From Kitasatospora herbaricolor (lineage in GTDB: Bacteria; Actinomycetota; Actinomycetes; Streptomycetales; Streptomycetaceae): a stretch of 64,000 nucleotides of DNA. Of this stretch, positions 50,012 through 61,129 are shown piece after piece. The notes beneath the pieces were generated by a model. That model was not told where the DNA came from, did no database searches, and saw only the letters and a program-made list of their open reading frames with translations. Position 1 is the first letter of the stretch; each line of letters opens with the position of its first letter. The translations under genes and the position numbers were made by a program. The stretch covers positions 3,782,001 through 3,846,000 of the forward strand of contig NZ_JAUSVA010000002.1 in the NCBI RefSeq assembly GCF_030813695.1, read 5' to 3'.

Positions 50012-50851
50012 TCAGCCCAGCGGGTCCGGCGCGGCGGTGATCCCGAGCTTCGCCAGCTCGGCCCGGCCGCCGTCGAAGGCGGTCAGCACCAGCGGGCCCT
50101 GCTCCGTCACGGCCACCGAGTGCTCCCAGTGCGAGGCCCAGGTGCCGTCGTTGGTGACGACCGTCCAGTCGTCCTCCAGCACCGAGGTGTGCGGGGTGCC
50201 CAGCGACACCATCGGCTCGATCGCCAGCACGGTGCCCGGGACGAGCTTCGGGCCCTTGCCCCGGCCGCGCTCGACGTAGTTCAGCACGTGCGGCTCCATG
50301 TGCATCGCGGTGCCGATGCCGTGGCCGCCGTAGCCCTCGGTGATGCCCCACTTGCCCTTGGGGGGCAACGGCTGGCGCCGGACGTAACCCTCGATCGCCT
50401 TGGAGACGTCGACCAGCCGGTTGTTCTTCTTCATCTGGGCGATGCCGGCCCACATCGAGCCCTCGGTGACCCGGCTGAGCATCTCGACCTCGGGCCGGAC
50501 CTCGCCCACCGCGACGGTGATCGCCGCGTCGCCGTGCCAGCCGTCCACGATGGCGCCGCAGTCGATGGAGATGAGGTCGCCCTCCTCCAGCACCCGCTCG
50601 CCGGGGATGCCGTGCACGACCTCGTTGTTGACCGAGGCGCAGATCACCCCGGGGAACCACAGGCCGCCGTGGTGGGCCCGGAAGTTGGAGGTGGCGCCGT
50701 GGTCGGCGATCACCTTGGCCGCGACGTCGTTCAGCTCCTGGGTGGTCACACCCGGCGCCACCGCCGCCCGGGCGGCCTTGAGCGCCTCGGCCACGACCAG
50801 CCCGGCCACCCGCATCTTCGCGATCTGCTCGGGGGTCTTGATCTCCACCAT
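50012..50851 (-). CDS. map: Methionine aminopeptidase (type I)
   Basis: Removes the initiator Met from nascent proteins (279 aa). Metal ligands Asp97, Asp108, His177, Glu212 and Glu243 are all seen (SIDCGAIVDGWHGDAA, GYGGHGIGTAMH, AIEPM, WEHSVAV). The ATG at 50851 is preceded by GGGAAGG. It follows adk after 155 bp and ends in a strong terminator. Confidence 0.97.
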   Translation of the reverse strand: MVEIKTPEQIAKMRVAGLVVAEALKAARAAVAPGVTTQELNDVAAKVIADHGATSNFRAHHGGLWFPGVICASVNNEVVHGIPGERVLEEGDLISIDCGAIVDGWHGDAAITVAVGEVRPEVEMLSRVTEGSMWAGIAQMKKNNRLVDVSKAIEGYVRRQPLPPKGKWGITEGYGGHGIGTAMHMEPHVLNYVERGRGKGPKLVPGTVLAIEPMVSLGTPHTSVLEDDWTVVTNDGTWASHWEHSVAVTEQGPLVLTAFDGGRAELAKLGITAAPDPLG

Positions 50852-51005
50852 CTGGCCACGCCTTCCCGTTGGTCGCCGCCCGGTCCTTGCCGGGCGGCCG
50901 TGCACTCGTACAACCGTACGACGCCGTACGGCCGCGCTGCCCCGTCCGGGGGCACCGCGGCCGTACGCACGTCGGTCGGGCCCGGCTCGCGCCGGGGCCC
51001 GCTCG

Positions 51006-51653
51006 CTACTTCTTCAGCGCCTCGATCGCACGCTGGGTGACCTCGTCCACCTTGCCGAGCGCGGGGATGGTCGCGACCAGGCCCTGCTGCGCGTAGTAGT
51101 CGATGATCGGCTCGGTCTCCGTGTGGTAGACCTCCAGCCGGGTCCGCACCTTGTCCTCGGTGTCGTCGGAGCGCTGGTACAGCTCCCCGCCGCACTCGTC
51201 GCACACGCCCTCGTTCGCGGGCGGGTTGTAGTCCACGTGGAACACGTGGCCACCGTCGTTGCGGCACAGCCGGCGACCGGCGATGCGCTTGACGACCTCG
51301 TCCTCGGGGACCTCCAGGTCGAGCACGCCGTCGAGGGCGATGCCCCACTCGACGAGGATCTCGTCGAGCGCCTTGGCCTGGGCAAGGTTGCGCGGGAAGC
51401 CGTCGAGCAGGAAGCCGTTCGCGGCGTCCGGCTGGGCCATCCGGTCCTTGGCCATGCCGATGGTGACCTCATCCGGCACCAGGCGGCCCGCGTCCATGTA
51501 GCTCTTGGCCTCGAGCCCCAACTGGGTGCGCTGGCCGATGTTGGCGCGGAACAGGTCGCCGGTGGAGATGTGGGGGATGGACAGGGTCTTGGCGAGCAGG
51601 TGCGCCTGAGTACCCTTCCCGGCCCCGGGAGGTCCGACGAGGACGATACGCAT
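51006..51653 (-). CDS. adk: Adenylate kinase
   Basis: Interconverts ATP+AMP and 2 ADP (215 aa). The P-loop is GPPGAGKGT (7-15). The long LID carries Cys151/Cys154 (CDECGG), while the first knuckle is Cys130 with His136 (CRNDGGH) in place of CxxC, a mixed zinc site usual in actinobacteria. The start overlaps the secY stop by one base (TGATG), so the two are translationally coupled. Confidence 0.97.
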   Translation of the reverse strand: MRIVLVGPPGAGKGTQAHLLAKTLSIPHISTGDLFRANIGQRTQLGLEAKSYMDAGRLVPDEVTIGMAKDRMAQPDAANGFLLDGFPRNLAQAKALDEILVEWGIALDGVLDLEVPEDEVVKRIAGRRLCRNDGGHVFHVDYNPPANEGVCDECGGELYQRSDDTEDKVRTRLEVYHTETEPIIDYYAQQGLVATIPALGKVDEVTQRAIEALKK

Positions 51654-52963
51654 CAGCGGAGGAACCCTTCGTAATTGCGCTGCTGGAGCTGGCTCTCGAT
51701 CTGCTTAACAGTTTCGAGTCCGACGCCGACGACGATGAGCACGCTGGTGCCGCCGAACGGGAAGTTGGTCTGCTGTCCGAAGGCGACCAGGGCGATCATC
51801 GGGATCAACGCGATCAGGCCCAGGTAGAGCGAACCCGGCCACGTGATGCGGGTAAGCACGTAGTTCAGGTACTCGGCCGTCGGTCGGCCGGCCCGGATCC
51901 CCGGGATGAAGCCACCATACTTCTTCATATTGTCCGCAACTTCTTCGGGGTTGAAGGAGATCGCGACGTAGAAGAAGGCGAAGAAGACGATCAGCAGGAA
52001 GTAGGTCGCCATGTAGATCGGGTGGTCGCCCTTGACGAAGTTCGTCCTGATCCAGGTGGCCCAGCCGGCCTGGCTGCTGGTCAGCTGCACCAGCAGGGCC
52101 GGGATGTACAGCAGCGACGAGGCGAAGATGACCGGGATGACACCGGCCTGGTTCACCTTCAGCGGGATGTAGGTCGAGGTGCCGCCGAAGGCGCGGCGCC
52201 CGATCATCCGCTTCGCGTACTGGACCGGGATCCGGCGCTGCGCCTGCTCCACGAAGATGACCAGCATCACAACGATCACGCCGACCGCGATGACGGAGAA
52301 GAACTCCACCCAGCCGCCACCGATGGTGCCCGACTTCTTGATCGCCCACATCGAGCCGGGGAAGCCGGCCGCGATGGAGGTGAAGATCAGGATGGACATG
52401 CCGTTGCCGATGCCGCGGTCGGTGATGAGCTCGCCGAGCCACATGATCACCGAGGTGCCGGCGGTCATCGTGATGACCATGACCGCGATCCGGAACACCG
52501 AGGTGTCCGGGACGATCTCGTTGGCGAAGGTGCAACCCGAGAACAGCGCGCCGCTGGAGGCCGTCGCGACGATGCCGGTGCCCTGGAGCACGGCGAGCGC
52601 GATGGTCAGGTAGCGGGTGTACTGGGTGATCTTCGCGGTACCGGCCTGGCCCTCCTTCTTCAGCGCCTCGAGTCGCGGGATCACGACGGTGAGGAGCTGG
52701 AGGATGATGCTGGCCGTGATGTACGGCATGATGCCGAGGGCGAAGATCGTCAGCTGCAGCAGCGCGTTGCCGCTGAACAGGTTGACGAGGCCGAACAGGC
52801 CGCTGGTCTTGGTCTGGTCCAAACAGGCATTCACTGCTGTGAAACTGACCCCGGGGACGGGGATGTGCGCACCCAGCCGGAACAGCACCATGATGCCCAG
52901 CGTGAACAGCAGCTTCTTGCGCAGGTCGGGCGTCTGGAACGCCCGCGCGAACGCACTGAGCAC
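51653..52963 (-). CDS. secY: Protein translocase subunit SecY
   Basis: The 10-span pore of the Sec translocon (436 aa). It begins with GTG: VLSAFARAFQTPDLRKKLLF; the PVPGV plug region, the GIMPYITASIILQLLTVVIP segment and the cytoplasmic loop RRIPVQYAKRM are intact. AGGAGGC is just upstream. It opens secY-adk-map, separated from rplO by a terminator and a 330-bp spacer. Confidence 0.98.
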   Translation of the reverse strand: MLSAFARAFQTPDLRKKLLFTLGIMVLFRLGAHIPVPGVSFTAVNACLDQTKTSGLFGLVNLFSGNALLQLTIFALGIMPYITASIILQLLTVVIPRLEALKKEGQAGTAKITQYTRYLTIALAVLQGTGIVATASSGALFSGCTFANEIVPDTSVFRIAVMVITMTAGTSVIMWLGELITDRGIGNGMSILIFTSIAAGFPGSMWAIKKSGTIGGGWVEFFSVIAVGVIVVMLVIFVEQAQRRIPVQYAKRMIGRRAFGGTSTYIPLKVNQAGVIPVIFASSLLYIPALLVQLTSSQAGWATWIRTNFVKGDHPIYMATYFLLIVFFAFFYVAISFNPEEVADNMKKYGGFIPGIRAGRPTAEYLNYVLTRITWPGSLYLGLIALIPMIALVAFGQQTNFPFGGTSVLIVVGVGLETVKQIESQLQQRNYEGFLR

Positions 52964-53242
52964 GGTGCCTCCTGCGCCTCCCGCGCGTCGTCGGCGGGAG
53001 GGTCGGTCCTGATGGGGGGAGTTTGCCTTCTCGCTCCCCGGCGGACGGGCGCGGACAGAGCTGCGCGAGCCTACAAGGGAACTCCACGGACTCTAACAGT
53101 GCACGGCCACTCGACAGAAGCGCGTGCCGCCCCTCCCCCACGCATGGGGTACGGGATGACCGGTTTTGCCATACAAAAGACTTGCCGGTTCCGGATGAGA
53201 AATCCGTGTCCGGAGCACCGGAGGGTGCGCCGGGAAATGCGA
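52964..53242 (-). other. secY upstream region and leader
   Basis: Non-coding spacer between the rplO terminator and secY; it contains a good promoter (53068-53096) and a leader of about 100 nt. No gene is seen. Confidence 0.6.
53068..53096 (-). promoter_or_regulatory. secY-adk-map promoter
   Basis: TTAGAG (53091-53096) and TAGGCT (53068-53073) on the minus strand with a 17-bp spacer. An overlapping TAGAGT could act as a second -10. Confidence 0.6.
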
Positions 53243-53280
53243 CGGGCCCCGCACCTCCCTTGCGGGAAGTGCGGGGCCCG
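53243..53280 (-). terminator. Terminator after rplO
   Basis: 17-bp arms (53243-53259 with 53264-53280) with one mismatch and a TTGC loop, 14 bp past the rplO stop. Confidence 0.75.
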
Positions 53281-53293
53281 GGTGTCAGCGGGC

Positions 53294-53746
53294 TCAGATG
53301 AGCTCGGTGACGGTGCCGCCGGCGGCGGTGATCTTCTCGGCGGCGGAGCCGGAGACGGCGTCAACCGAAACCTGCAGCGCGACCGAGATGTCGCCGGTGC
53401 CGAGCACCTTGACGAGCGAGTTCTTGCGAACCGCGCCCTTGGCGACCAGGTCCTCGACGGTGACCTCTCCACCCTGCGGGTAGAGCTCGGCCAGCTTGTC
53501 GAGGTTGACCACCTGGAAGGTGATCTTGAAGGGGTTCTTGAAGCCCTTCAGCTTCGGCAGGCGCATGTGGAGGGGCATCTGGCCACCCTCGAAGCGCTGC
53601 GGAACCTGGTAGCGGGCCTTGGTGCCCTTGGTACCACGACCGGCGGTCTTACCCTTGGACGCCTCACCACGACCGACACGGGTCTTGGCGGTCTTGGCAC
53701 CCGGGGCAGGACGCAGGTTGTGGACCTTCAGCGGAGAGTCCGCCAT
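53294..53746 (-). CDS. rplO: 50S ribosomal protein L15
   Basis: A 150-residue L15: [40 protein letters not shown] and a C-terminal [15 protein letters not shown] start at ATG 53746 ([10 protein letters not shown]), one base after the rpmD stop; a TTG three codons earlier is unlikely. Last ribosomal gene of the spc unit before the terminator. Confidence 0.97.
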   Translation of the reverse strand: MADSPLKVHNLRPAPGAKTAKTRVGRGEASKGKTAGRGTKGTKARYQVPQRFEGGQMPLHMRLPKLKGFKNPFKITFQVVNLDKLAELYPQGGEVTVEDLVAKGAVRKNSLVKVLGTGDISVALQVSVDAVSGSAAEKITAAGGTVTELI

Positions 53747-53747
53747 G

Positions 53748-53930
53748 TCAGTCAACCTCCTCGACCGTGACGAGGTGACGGACAGTCTGGGCCATCCCGC
53801 GGATCTCGGGACGGTCCTCCTTCACGACCACGTCGTTCATCCGCTTGAGACCAAGCGAACGAAGGGTGTCACGGTGGTTCTGCTTGCTACCGATGTAGGA
53901 CTTGGTCTGCGTGATCTTGAGGCGAGCCAT
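53748..53930 (-). CDS. rpmD: 50S ribosomal protein L30
   Basis: A 60-residue L30: [20 protein letters not shown] and [20 protein letters not shown]. The start overlaps the rpsE stop by one base, and the stop is one base from the rplO ATG, so translation is coupled on both sides. Confidence 0.97.
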   Translation of the reverse strand: MARLKITQTKSYIGSKQNHRDTLRSLGLKRMNDVVVKEDRPEIRGMAQTVRHLVTVEEVD

Positions 53931-54547
53931 CAGGCACTCACCCCGGCAGCACGCGCCCGCAGCAGAGCGGCGGGAGCCACGTCCTCCAGCGGCAGACCAC
54001 GACGGGCGGCGATCTCCTCGGGGCGCACGAGGCCCTTCAGAGCGGCCACCGTGGCGTGCACGATGTTGATCGCGTTGTCCGAGCCGAGCGACTTCGACAG
54101 GATGTCGTGGATGCCGGCGCACTCCAGGACGGCACGCACCGGGCCACCGGCGATAACACCGGTACCGGGGGCAGCCGGCTTCAGGAGCACGACGCCGGCA
54201 GCCTTCTCGCCCTGGATCGGGTGAGGGATGGTGCCCTGGATACGGGGGACCTTGAAGAAGTTCTTCTTGGCCTCCTCAACACCCTTGGCGATGGCGGCCG
54301 GAACCTCCTTCGCCTTCCCGTAGCCGACACCTACGGTGCCGTCACCGTCGCCCACCACGACCAGCGCGGTGAAGCTGAAACGACGACCACCCTTGACAAC
54401 CTTGGCGACACGGTTGATCGCGACGACACGCTCGACGTAAGCGCTCTTCTCGACGACGGGGGCGCCGCCGTCACGCTTGCGGTCACGCCGCTCGCCACCG
54501 CCGGTGCCGCCGCCGGCGCCGCTACCGCGGCGCTGGGGTCCAGCCAT
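53930..54547 (-). CDS. rpsE: 30S ribosomal protein S5
   Basis: A 205-residue S5. A Gly/Arg-rich N-terminal extension (about 1-30) precedes the core [34 protein letters not shown] and [17 protein letters not shown]. Contributes to decoding fidelity and mRNA entry. Confidence 0.98.
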   Translation of the reverse strand: MAGPQRRGSGAGGGTGGGERRDRKRDGGAPVVEKSAYVERVVAINRVAKVVKGGRRFSFTALVVVGDGDGTVGVGYGKAKEVPAAIAKGVEEAKKNFFKVPRIQGTIPHPIQGEKAAGVVLLKPAAPGTGVIAGGPVRAVLECAGIHDILSKSLGSDNAINIVHATVAALKGLVRPEEIAARRGLPLEDVAPAALLRARAAGVSA

Positions 54548-54595
54548 TGGAATTACCTCTCTCGTTTACGTCCGTCGACAGAGCCGACGAGCGGC

Positions 54596-54979
54596 TTAGA
54601 AGTCGAGCCCGGCCTCACGGGCAGCATCGGCCAGAGCGGCGATGCGGCCTGCGTAGCGGTTACCCGCGCGGTCGAAGACGACCGACTCGATGCCGGCGGC
54701 CTTGGCGCGCTCGGCGACCAGGCTTCCGACCTTCTTGGCCAGCTCGGTCTTGTCGCCCTCGACGCCCTTGATGGACACGTCGAGAGTGGACGCCGACGCG
54801 AGGGTGTGACCCTTGGCGTCGTCGATGACCTGGGCGACCATGTGCCGGTTCGAGCGGGTCACGACGAGACGAGGACGAACCTCGGTGCCGGTGACGCGCT
54901 TGCGAACGCGGATGGCGCGGCGCTTGCGGGCAGCGTTCTTGTAGCCGTTGCCCTTGCCGATCTTGACAGAAAGACTCAT
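54596..54979 (-). CDS. rplR: 50S ribosomal protein L18
   Basis: A 127-residue L18, a 5S rRNA binder: [32 protein letters not shown] and [20 protein letters not shown]. The start is 3 bp from the rplF stop. Confidence 0.98.
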   Translation of the reverse strand: MSLSVKIGKGNGYKNAARKRRAIRVRKRVTGTEVRPRLVVTRSNRHMVAQVIDDAKGHTLASASTLDVSIKGVEGDKTELAKKVGSLVAERAKAAGIESVVFDRAGNRYAGRIAALADAAREAGLDF

Positions 54980-54982
54980 GGC

Positions 54983-55522
54983 TTACTTACCGCTCTTTCC
55001 GACCTTGCGGCGGATGACCTCGCCCGCGTACTTAACGCCCTTGGCCTTGTACGGGTCGGGCTTACGAAGCTTGCGGATCTTGGCGGAAACCTCGCCGACC
55101 AGCTGCTTGTCGATCCCGTCCACGTGGAACTTGGTGGGCGACTCGACCACGAAGGTGATGCCCTCCGGGGCCTCGATCAGGATCGGGTGGCTGTAGCCGA
55201 GCTGGAACTCCATGTTGGAGCCCTTCGCTGCGACTCGGTAACCAACACCGCTGATCTCCAGCGACTTGCGGTAGCCCGCGGTCACGCCGGTGATCATGTT
55301 CGCCACCAGCGTGCGGGAAAGGCCGTGAAGGGCCTTCGACAGACGCTCGTCGTTCGGGCGGGTGACGAGCAGAGTGCCGTCCTCGCCCTTGCCGATCTCG
55401 ATCGGCGCGGCGACAACGTGGGTGAGGGAGCCCTTGGGGCCCTTCACCGAGACCGCCTGGCCATCGATGGTGACGTCCACGCCGGCGGGAACCGGGATGG
55501 GCAGCCGTCCAATGCGCGACAT
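54983..55522 (-). CDS. rplF: 50S ribosomal protein L6
   Basis: A 179-residue L6: [20 protein letters not shown] and the C-terminal [19 protein letters not shown]. Two L6 repeats bind 23S rRNA near the factor-binding site. Directly follows rpsH with 22 bp between. Confidence 0.98.
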   Translation of the reverse strand: MSRIGRLPIPVPAGVDVTIDGQAVSVKGPKGSLTHVVAAPIEIGKGEDGTLLVTRPNDERLSKALHGLSRTLVANMITGVTAGYRKSLEISGVGYRVAAKGSNMEFQLGYSHPILIEAPEGITFVVESPTKFHVDGIDKQLVGEVSAKIRKLRKPDPYKAKGVKYAGEVIRRKVGKSGK

Positions 55523-55544
55523 TGCTGTACCTCCGTTTCCCGAA

Positions 55545-55952
55545 TTACCAGACGTAGGCGAGAACTTCTCCGCCTACGCCCTTCTTGGCGGCCTGCTTGT
55601 CAGTGAGGAGACCGGAAGACGTGGAGATGATCGCCACGCCCAGGCCGCCGAGCACCTTCGGCAGGTTGGTGGACTTTGCGTAGACCCGCAGGCCCGGCTT
55701 GCTGATCCGCTTGATGCCAGCGATCGAGCGCTCACGGTTGGGGCCGAACTTGAGCTCGATGGTCAGCTTCTTGCCGACCTCGTTCTCCTGCGGCTCCTCA
55801 ACCTTCCAGGAGGAGATGTAGCCCTCCTGCTGCAGGATCTCGGCGACGTGCGCCTTGATCTTGCTGGCCGGCATCGCCACGGTGTCGTGGTACGCCGAGT
55901 TCGCGTTACGCAGACGCGTGAGCATGTCTGCGATGGGGTCGGTCATGGTCAT
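55545..55952 (-). CDS. rpsH: 30S ribosomal protein S8
   Basis: A 135-residue S8: [36 protein letters not shown] and [16 protein letters not shown]. In other bacteria S8 represses the spc operon. A structured 270-bp spacer separates it from rpsZ upstream. Start at 55952 by family length; a Met six bases in could also serve. Confidence 0.97.
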   Translation of the reverse strand: MTMTDPIADMLTRLRNANSAYHDTVAMPASKIKAHVAEILQQEGYISSWKVEEPQENEVGKKLTIELKFGPNRERSIAGIKRISKPGLRVYAKSTNLPKVLGGLGVAIISTSSGLLTDKQAAKKGVGGEVLAYVW

Positions 55953-55991
55953 GATGGGCCTCAGGCCTCTCTCGCCGTGGTTTCTCCGCGC

Positions 55992-56048
55992 CAGGTCCCC
56001 CCGCCGCACTCCGAGGAGTGCGACAGGGGCACAGACGCAGGGGACCTG
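55992..56048 (-). other. Nested hairpin between rpsZ and rpsH
   Basis: An outer 9-bp stem (55992-56000 with 56040-56048) encloses a perfect inner hairpin (56005-56012 with 56015-56022). A further 8-bp hairpin lies at 56092-56111. The 270-bp gap is exceptional in an otherwise tightly packed operon and probably holds an RNA control element or partial terminator. Confidence 0.55.
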
Positions 56049-56223
56049 CGGCGTTAGTAAGACTGGGTGCGAGCCCTCCGAAGAGGGTCGACGGCAGCTA
56101 CGGAGCTGCCGCGACAGGGGGCCCGACCCCACTACCTTACGGGATTCCGTACGCAGCCCCAAAAAAGGGCCGTGTGGGATCGGGCACCACTGCTTCGCTA
56201 TGGCGTTACCAGCGGGTCCTGGA

Positions 56224-56409
56224 CTACCAGGAGCTCTTGGTCACGCCCGGCAGCTCGCCGCGGTGGGCCATCTCACGGAGGCACACACGGCAGAGGCCGA
56301 ACTTGCGGTACACCGAGTGCGGACGACCGCAGCGCTGGCACCGGGTGTAGGCCCGCACGCCGAACTTCGGCTTGCGCTCGGCCTTCGCGATGAGGGACTT
56401 CTTCGCCAT
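56224..56409 (-). CDS. rpsZ: 30S ribosomal protein S14, zinc type
   Basis: A 61-residue type Z S14: [20 protein letters not shown], with zinc ligands Cys24, Cys27, Cys40 and Cys43 (CQRCGR...CRVC) and end [12 protein letters not shown] zinc-free paralogue is expected elsewhere in the genome. Eight bases downstream of rplE. Confidence 0.98.
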   Translation of the reverse strand: MAKKSLIAKAERKPKFGVRAYTRCQRCGRPHSVYRKFGLCRVCLREMAHRGELPGVTKSSW

Positions 56410-56416
56410 GTGCGGC

Positions 56417-56995
56417 TCACGCCTCCTTGAACGGGAAGCCCAGAGCGCGCAGGAGCGCCCGGCCCTCGTCGTCGGTCTGAGCGGTGGTCACGACGGTGAT
56501 GTCCATACCGCGCTGACGGTCGACCTTGTCCTGGTCGATCTCGTGGAACATAACCTGCTCGGTCAGACCGAAGGTGTAGTTGCCACGGCCGTCGAACTGC
56601 TTGGGGGAGAGACCGCGGAAGTCACGGATACGCGGCAGGGCCAGCGACACCAGACGGTCCAGGAACTCCCACATGCGGTCACCACGGAGGGTGACGTGGG
56701 TGCCGATCGGCTGGCCCTCGCGCAGCTTGAACTGCGCGATGGACTTGCGAGCCTTCGTCACCGCCGGCTTCTGGCCGGTGATGGCGGTGAGGTCGCGGAT
56801 CGCGCCCTCGATCAGCTTGGAGTCGCGGGCGGCCTCGCCCACACCCATGTTGACCACGACCTTGACCAGGCCGGGGATCAGCATGACGTTCTCGTAGGAG
56901 AACTCCTCCTTGAGCTGGCCCTTGATCTCGGAGTTGTAACGCTCCTTGAGGCGGGGGGCCACCTTCTCAACGTTCTCGATGGTCGTCTCAGACAT
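56417..56995 (-). CDS. rplE: 50S ribosomal protein L5
   Basis: A 192-residue L5 that binds 5S r[43 protein letters not shown] and [20 protein letters not shown]. The start overlaps the rplX stop by one base. Confidence 0.98.
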   Translation of the reverse strand: MSETTIENVEKVAPRLKERYNSEIKGQLKEEFSYENVMLIPGLVKVVVNMGVGEAARDSKLIEGAIRDLTAITGQKPAVTKARKSIAQFKLREGQPIGTHVTLRGDRMWEFLDRLVSLALPRIRDFRGLSPKQFDGRGNYTFGLTEQVMFHEIDQDKVDRQRGMDITVVTTAQTDDEGRALLRALGFPFKEA

Positions 56996-57318
56996 CAGAT
57001 GTCCTCACCGGTTCGCTTGGCAACGCGGATCTTGTTGCCCTCGTCATCGAAGCGGTAACCAACGCGAGTGACGACCTTCTTGCCGTCCTTCTCGACGACC
57101 AGCTGCACGTTGGAGACGTGCACCGGGGCCTCGACGGTGACAATGCCACCCTGAGTGCCCTGGCCGGGCTTGGTGTGCTTCTTGACCCGGTTCACACCCT
57201 CGACGAGGACCTTGTTCTCGGCGGGCATGGCCTGAATGACCTTGCCCTGCTTGCCGCGGTCCTTGCCGGTGATGACCTGAACCAGGTCACCCTTCTTGAT
57301 CTTCATGCTGTTCGCCAT
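56995..57318 (-). CDS. rplX: 50S ribosomal protein L24
   Basis: A 107-residue L24 with the KOW motif [20 protein letters not shown] and [10 protein letters not shown]. Early assembly protein near the exit tunnel. Three bases from the rplN stop. Confidence 0.98.
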   Translation of the reverse strand: MANSMKIKKGDLVQVITGKDRGKQGKVIQAMPAENKVLVEGVNRVKKHTKPGQGTQGGIVTVEAPVHVSNVQLVVEKDGKKVVTRVGYRFDDEGNKIRVAKRTGEDI

Positions 57319-57321
57319 GGG

Positions 57322-57693
57322 TTAGAGCACCTCCGGCGCAAGCGAGATGATCTTCATGAACTTCTTGTCGCGCAGCTCGCGGCCCACCGGGCCGAAGATG
57401 CGGGTGCCACGGGGGTCACCGTCGGTGTTCTTCAGAACGACCGCGGCGTTCTCGTCGAACCGGATGTACGAACCGTCGGGACGACGGCGCGACTTCACGG
57501 TGCGGACGATGACGCACTTGACGACGTCACCCTTCTTCACCGAGCCACCGGGGATCGCGTCCTTGACGGTCGCGACAATGACGTCCCCGATACCGGCGTA
57601 GCGGCGACCGGAACCACCGAGAACGCGGATGCAAAGGATTTCCTTCGCGCCCGTGTTGTCGGCGACACGCAGTCGCGACTCCTGCTGGATCAC
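57322..57693 (-). CDS. rplN: 50S ribosomal protein L14
   Basis: A 123-residue L14: [40 protein letters not shown] and [23 protein letters not shown] start with AGGAG six bases upstream. A 102-bp gap from rpsQ marks the traditional S10/spc boundary, though I see no terminator there. Confidence 0.98.
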   Translation of the reverse strand: MIQQESRLRVADNTGAKEILCIRVLGGSGRRYAGIGDVIVATVKDAIPGGSVKKGDVVKCVIVRTVKSRRRPDGSYIRFDENAAVVLKNTDGDPRGTRIFGPVGRELRDKKFMKIISLAPEVL

Positions 57694-57795
57694 AGCTTTC
57701 TCCTGATCGTCAACGAGAGCTGACGGGCCGGCCGCTGCTCACACCGGCGCCCGCGAGGGGCCCGCTGCACATACGGCCGTACCGCATCAACTTCG

Positions 57796-58074
57796 TTACT
57801 TGGCCTTCTCGAGGATCTCGACGACGCGCCAGCGCTTCGTCGCGGACAGCGGGCGGGTCTCCGCGAGGAGGACCCGGTCGCCGATGCCGCAGGCGTTTGC
57901 CTCGTCGTGCGCCTTCAGCTTGTTCGTACGGCGGATGACCTTGCCGTACAGAGCGTGCTTGACGCGGTCCTCGACGGCGACGACGACGGTCTTGTCCATC
58001 TTGTCGCTGACGACGAGACCCTCACGGGTCTTGCGGAAGCCGCGCGTCTCTTCGTTGGTGGTGTTCTCAGTCAT
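57796..58074 (-). CDS. rpsQ: 30S ribosomal protein S17
   Basis: A 92-residue S17: [20 protein letters not shown] and [20 protein letters not shown]. Binds 16S rRNA early in assembly. The start overlaps the rpmC stop by one base. Last gene of the S10 set. Confidence 0.97.
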   Translation of the reverse strand: MTENTTNEETRGFRKTREGLVVSDKMDKTVVVAVEDRVKHALYGKVIRRTNKLKAHDEANACGIGDRVLLAETRPLSATKRWRVVEILEKAK

Positions 58075-58298
58075 CAGGCGTTCTCCACCGTCTCGATGCC
58101 CAGCTCGCGCTCGCGCATCAGGGTGTAGATCCGCGCGATGTCCTTACGGACGAGCTTGAGCCGTCCGTGGTTGTCGAGCTGCCCGGTCGCCGCCTGGAAG
58201 CGGAGGTTGAACAGCTCCTCCTTGGCCTCACGGAGCTTGGCAACGAGACCCTCGTTGTCCAGCTCGCGAAGCTCAGCAGCCTTGGTGCCGGCCGACAT
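58074..58298 (-). CDS. rpmC: 50S ribosomal protein L29
   Basis: A 74-residue L29: [20 protein letters not shown] and [20 protein letters not shown]. Sits by the exit tunnel. One-base overlaps with both rplP and rpsQ. Confidence 0.97.
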   Translation of the reverse strand: MSAGTKAAELRELDNEGLVAKLREAKEELFNLRFQAATGQLDNHGRLKLVRKDIARIYTLMRERELGIETVENA

Positions 58299-58717
58299 CA
58301 GCTCTCACCTGCCTCGCGCCGGATGATCCGGCACTTCATCGGGAGCTTGTGAGCTGCGCGGGTCAGCGCCTCACGAGCCACCTTCTCGTTGGGGTACGAC
58401 AGCTCGAACATGACCCGACCCGGGTGCACGTTCGCGATCCACCACTCGGGCGAACCCTTACCGGAACCCATGCGGGTCTCGGCCGGCTTCTTGGTGAGCG
58501 GACGGTCCGGGTAGATGTTGATCCAGACCTTGCCGCCACGCTTGATGTGACGGGTGACGGCGATACGAGCGGACTCGATCTGCCGGTTCGTCACGTAGGC
58601 CGGGGTGACGGCCTGGATGCCGTACTCGCCGAAGGCGAGCTCGGTGCCACCCTTGGCAGCGCCACGGCGCTTCGGGTGGTGCTGCTTGCGGTGCTTGACC
58701 CGACGGGGGATCAGCAT
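58298..58717 (-). CDS. rplP: 50S ribosomal protein L16
   Basis: A 139-residue L16: [40 protein letters not shown] and [15 protein letters not shown]. Organises the A-site region of 23S rRNA. ATG 58717 lies 5 bp after the rpsC stop. Confidence 0.98.
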   Translation of the reverse strand: MLIPRRVKHRKQHHPKRRGAAKGGTELAFGEYGIQAVTPAYVTNRQIESARIAVTRHIKRGGKVWINIYPDRPLTKKPAETRMGSGKGSPEWWIANVHPGRVMFELSYPNEKVAREALTRAAHKLPMKCRIIRREAGES

Positions 58718-58722
58718 GACGG

Positions 58723-59559
58723 TCAGGCCTCCGTTCCGGTGCTCTCGGCAGCCGGCGTCTCCGTCACAGCCGCGGCCGGAGCCTCGGTGTTCTGGGGACG
58801 ACGGGCGCCACCACGGGCGCCACCGCGCTCGCCACCACGGCCACCGCGCTCGCCGCCGCGCGCGGGGCGGGCGTCGTTGCGGGCCGGGCGGTTGCCCGAG
58901 CGGGCAGCAGCGTTCTCGGCGCGGACCTCGGCGATGTTCTTGACGTCGCCCTTGTAGATCCAGACCTTGACGCCGATACGACCGAAGGTCGTCTTGGCCT
59001 CGAAGAAGCCGTAGTCGACGTTCGCGCGAAGGGTGTGCAGCGGCACACGGCCCTCGCGGTAGAACTCCGAACGGCTCATCTCGGCGCCGCCGAGACGACC
59101 GGAGCACTGGACCTTGATGCCCTTGGCGCCGGACTTCATGGTGCCCTGCATCGACTTGCGCATGGCACGGCGGAACGACACGCGGGAGGACAGCTGCTCC
59201 GCGACGCCCTGAGCCACGAGCTGGGCGTCCAGCTCGGGGTTCTTGACCTCGAGGATGTTCAGCTGGACCTGCTTGCCGGTCAGCTTCTCGAGGTCGCCGC
59301 GGATGCGGTCGGCCTCGGTGCCACGGCGACCGATGACGATGCCGGGGCGAGCGGTGTGGATGTCGACCCGGACGCGGTCGCGGGTGCGCTCGATCTCAAC
59401 CTTCGAGATGCCGGCGCGCTCCATGCCCTTCGTCATCATGCGACGAATGGCAACGTCTTCCTTGACGTAGTCCGAGTACAGCTTGTCGGCGTACCAGCGG
59501 GACTTGAAGTCCGTGCTGATGCCGAGACGGAACCCGTGCGGGTTAACCTTCTGGCCCAT
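58723..59559 (-). CDS. rpsC: 30S ribosomal protein S3
   Basis: A 278-residue S3. It starts [20 protein letters not shown]; the KH domain has [35 protein letters not shown] follows. The C-terminus adds a Gly/Arg-rich stretch ([20 protein letters not shown]) and an Ala/Glu/Thr tail, giving it about 45 extra residues as in other actinobacteria. Overlaps rplV by one base. Confidence 0.98.
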   Translation of the reverse strand: MGQKVNPHGFRLGISTDFKSRWYADKLYSDYVKEDVAIRRMMTKGMERAGISKVEIERTRDRVRVDIHTARPGIVIGRRGTEADRIRGDLEKLTGKQVQLNILEVKNPELDAQLVAQGVAEQLSSRVSFRRAMRKSMQGTMKSGAKGIKVQCSGRLGGAEMSRSEFYREGRVPLHTLRANVDYGFFEAKTTFGRIGVKVWIYKGDVKNIAEVRAENAAARSGNRPARNDARPARGGERGGRGGERGGARGGARRPQNTEAPAAAVTETPAAESTGTEA

Positions 59560-59906
59560 TACCGGGTCCCTTCCTTGCTGCTGACGACCACGGTGATGTG
59601 GCTGGTCCGCTTGCGGATCCGGTAGGCACGGCCCTGGGCGCGCGGACGGAACCGCTTCAGGGTCGGGCCCTCGTCAACGTACGCCTCGCTGATGACGAGG
59701 TCGTCCACGTTGTTGTGGTTGTAGTTGTGCACGGCGTTGGCAATGGCGCTGTCGAGCACCTTGCCGACCGGCACGGTAGCGGCCTGCGGAGCGAAACGCA
59801 GGACCGCCTGGGCCTCCGTGGCGTTCAGGCCACGGATGAGGTCCACCACGCGGCGGGCCTTCATGGGCGTGACGCGGATGTACCGCGCCTGGGCCCTGGC
59901 TTCCAT
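59559..59906 (-). CDS. rplV: 50S ribosomal protein L22
   Basis: A 115-residue L22: [20 protein letters not shown], then the beta-hairpin reaching the exit tunnel near [21 protein letters not shown] prefer ATG 59906 because AAGGGG is seven bases upstream; a longer frame to 59933 has no such site. Confidence 0.97.
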   Translation of the reverse strand: MEARAQARYIRVTPMKARRVVDLIRGLNATEAQAVLRFAPQAATVPVGKVLDSAIANAVHNYNHNNVDDLVISEAYVDEGPTLKRFRPRAQGRAYRIRKRTSHITVVVSSKEGTR

Positions 59907-59956
59907 GGTTGTCCCCTTGCTGGTGTAAGTCATTGAGTCGGTAATCTCGCTGGCGA

Positions 59957-60238
59957 CTAGCGACGCTTCGACTTGCGGTCGTCCTTGACGTGACCGCGGA
60001 AGGTACGCGTCGGCGCGAACTCGCCGAGCTTGTGGCCGACCATCGACTCGGTGACGAACACCGGGACGTGCTTACGGCCATCGTGGACCGCGATCGTGTG
60101 GCCGAGCATGGCCGGGAAGATCACGGAGCGACGGGACCAGGTCTTGATGACGTTCTGGGTACCCGCCTCGTTCTGCGCGTCCACCTTCTTGAGAAGGTGG
60201 CCGTCGATGAAGGGGCCCTTCTTGAGACTGCGCGGCAT
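59957..60238 (-). CDS. rpsS: 30S ribosomal protein S19
   Basis: A 93-residue S19: [20 protein letters not shown] and [20 protein letters not shown]. Head of the small subunit, partner of S13. Eleven bases after rplB. Confidence 0.98.
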   Translation of the reverse strand: MPRSLKKGPFIDGHLLKKVDAQNEAGTQNVIKTWSRRSVIFPAMLGHTIAVHDGRKHVPVFVTESMVGHKLGEFAPTRTFRGHVKDDRKSKRR

Positions 60239-60249
60239 CTGACCTGCTC

Positions 60250-61086
<837 letters not shown>

Positions 61087-61129
61087 TTGGCTCTCTCGTC
61101 CTCGTCCTTATCGACGATCCGAGTCTCCG

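Noticed and set aside
59907..59933. Longer N-terminus for L22 (MTYTSKGTT)
   Set aside because: No ribosome binding site upstream, while AAGGGG is well placed for the MEARAQ start.
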